A DNA stretch of 64,000 nucleotides, taken from NCBI GenBank assembly GCA_034440615.1, contig JAOTOM010005134.1, forward strand, positions 167,501 through 231,500. Direction: 5' to 3'. The position numbers and the translations under genes were made by a program. The notes under the pieces were generated by a model. The model made no database searches and had not been told where the DNA came from. It saw only the letters and a list, made by a program, of their open reading frames with translations. The stretch is from Ashinkailepas kermadecensis. Its lineage: Eukaryota; Arthropoda; Thecostraca; Neolepadidae. This document shows positions 62,816-64,000 of this stretch, in pieces (position 1 is the first letter of the stretch; each line of letters starts with the position of its first letter).

Positions 62816-64000
62816 ACGAGTGCCAGGGACCAACAAGCTCGCAATCTCTGTACCCCCTCCCCCCACAGCAACAACTGCAATTGAATACATGGGAAATGTG
62901 CTGCATTCAGGGGCCGAATGTAATCGATTCTCGAAATACGTGTCGCATATACGTATACTTACCACCCATGCAAATGGTGTTTTCGACGGATCATCCCGGC
63001 CATAAGTAGTCAGATTCAGTTAATATCGGATTGAGAATTGGTGGCAACATGATTCTCCTTTGGAGAAAAGGCACCTCCAGGAGCAAGAGTGTAGCGGACC
63101 ACATCATCGACACGCGGCCGTGATGGCGCTAGCGCCGCGCACATTTACCCCGCCGGGCAACCGGCGCCGCAGCCCGGTGCGCGGCGGTGCAGTATCTGCC
63201 CCTCGCCATGGCCGCCGGCTCGTTGCGACCTGCGCAAGCGCACGGAAGTGTAAACAGCCGTTCAGTGTGTGCCGCGCCCATGACCGCTCTGTCTCTCACA
63301 GGCGACGCATCTATGTATCTACGTGCAATATAAGCCATATTCTGTATAGACAAGTCTCTGGAAACTTGCTATCAGTAAAGTGTTGAGCAGTGCCCCTGAC
63401 CAAGGATTCAGAGGCACGACCGACTCCACAAGAGCACATCCCTTTTTGATGAATGTCCATATTAACCTGTCAGCAAGTAATGGGTGATGGTCAGCTGCTC
63501 CCTGTGCCTAGATGCGTTCATTGGTATATCTGTTGGACCCGATTAGTTTGCAGTGCATTACTTTCAGCTACAATATAATATAACTCTGGAAACCATCAAG
63601 ACTGACTGGTACTTAACGGGATGTCGCAAACTCCGGAGAACTTTATCGGGATCACTTGCTCGGCAAGTTCGAGTTACGCTTATTAAGCCATACGGAATTA
63701 ATCTACTGATGCTGATTCGCATACGCTTTAGCACAATATTCCAAATGTTTGCACAACTCGCACACAGGTGGTGTCATGGCGTGCTATTGCAGCAGGTCTG
63801 CGTATGTTTGCCGTCCTACTTGAACACTACACTATATTGCACTGTGTGGCCCACGGCACATGCTACATCGGTGGCGAGGCAGCATCCCTCAACTGCCGCG
63901 TCACCGTACGTCTTGCGGAGGATGATAATCCAAACACAATCTCGGAGCCTCAACAGAACACCTCGGCACGTTTGACGTCATTCACGTCCGACCTGGATTG
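62816..64000. other. Unique sequence, nothing recognised
   Basis: A short relative of the 48640 repeat family (GAGAAAAGGCACCTCCAGGA, ~63063) is present. The 140-codon plus frame at 63553-63975 resembles no family I know. Confidence 0.4.

Overview
The window is repeat-rich, non-coding DNA from a eukaryotic nuclear genome, most likely a marine invertebrate. The evidence is tRNA-derived SINE sequence, CR1/Jockey-type LINEs (one carrying a decayed 2A-like motif), a DIRS-type gag with a CCCH finger, hAT-type elements with 8-bp target duplications, a TTAA-type element, and very long (GA)n and (GATA)n tracts beside GC-rich minisatellites. There are no bacterial operons, ribosome binding sites or rRNA genes, and I recognise no intact host protein-coding gene. 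Lophotrochozoan, crustacean or ambulacrarian would all fit; the species cannot be settled from this sequence.

Layout. 1-2.4 kb: GC-rich start, a 21-bp minisatellite and a perfect 15-bp-stem hairpin. 3.0-5.6 kb: a 2.54-kb hAT-type transposon with perfect 18-bp TIRs and a perfect 8-bp target duplication, carrying a nested MITE and a second internal inverted repeat. 6.2-8.6 kb: a 2.4-kb fold-back structure with ~0.9-kb diverged arms. 10.9-13.7 kb: three GC-rich minisatellites. 14.0-14.5 kb: the 5' part of a LINE ORF2 with a degenerate 2A-like motif. 17.2-18.0 kb: a short hAT-type element built of GGCTCC hexamers. 19.4-23.0 kb: a broken, apparently chimeric LINE. 23.9-28.2 kb: minisatellites, a CT tract and a tandem duplication. 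28.5-28.7 kb: a SINE on the minus strand. 29.7-32.1 kb: the 5' half of a DIRS-like element. 32.8-34.5 kb: a 48-bp minisatellite and a 1.1-kb GA/GATA microsatellite. 36.1-38.3 kb: a 26-bp satellite, each unit carrying AGGTCA and CACATG. 38.5-40.8 kb: remnants of a MULE-type transposase and LINE reverse transcriptase. 42.8-43.3 kb: a TTAA-flanked TIR element. 44.3-46.6 kb: a 35/37-bp satellite. 46.7-63 kb: GA, GT and GATAGATAGA microsatellites, further minisatellites, a degenerate dispersed repeat and a second fold-back structure at 58.7-60.4 kb.

How the parts relate. Nothing here works as a pathway. The window records successive transposon insertion, decay and tandem expansion. The coding relics (esterase ORF1, RT fragments, DIRS gag and RT start, MULE C-terminus) all carry stops, frameshifts or truncations, except the DIRS-like gag frame, which is still open. 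The best-supported structural findings are the hAT element with its exact target duplication, the two large fold-backs and the TTAA element. The strongest open questions are the LINE composition break and the nuclear-receptor-like half-site in the 26-bp satellite.
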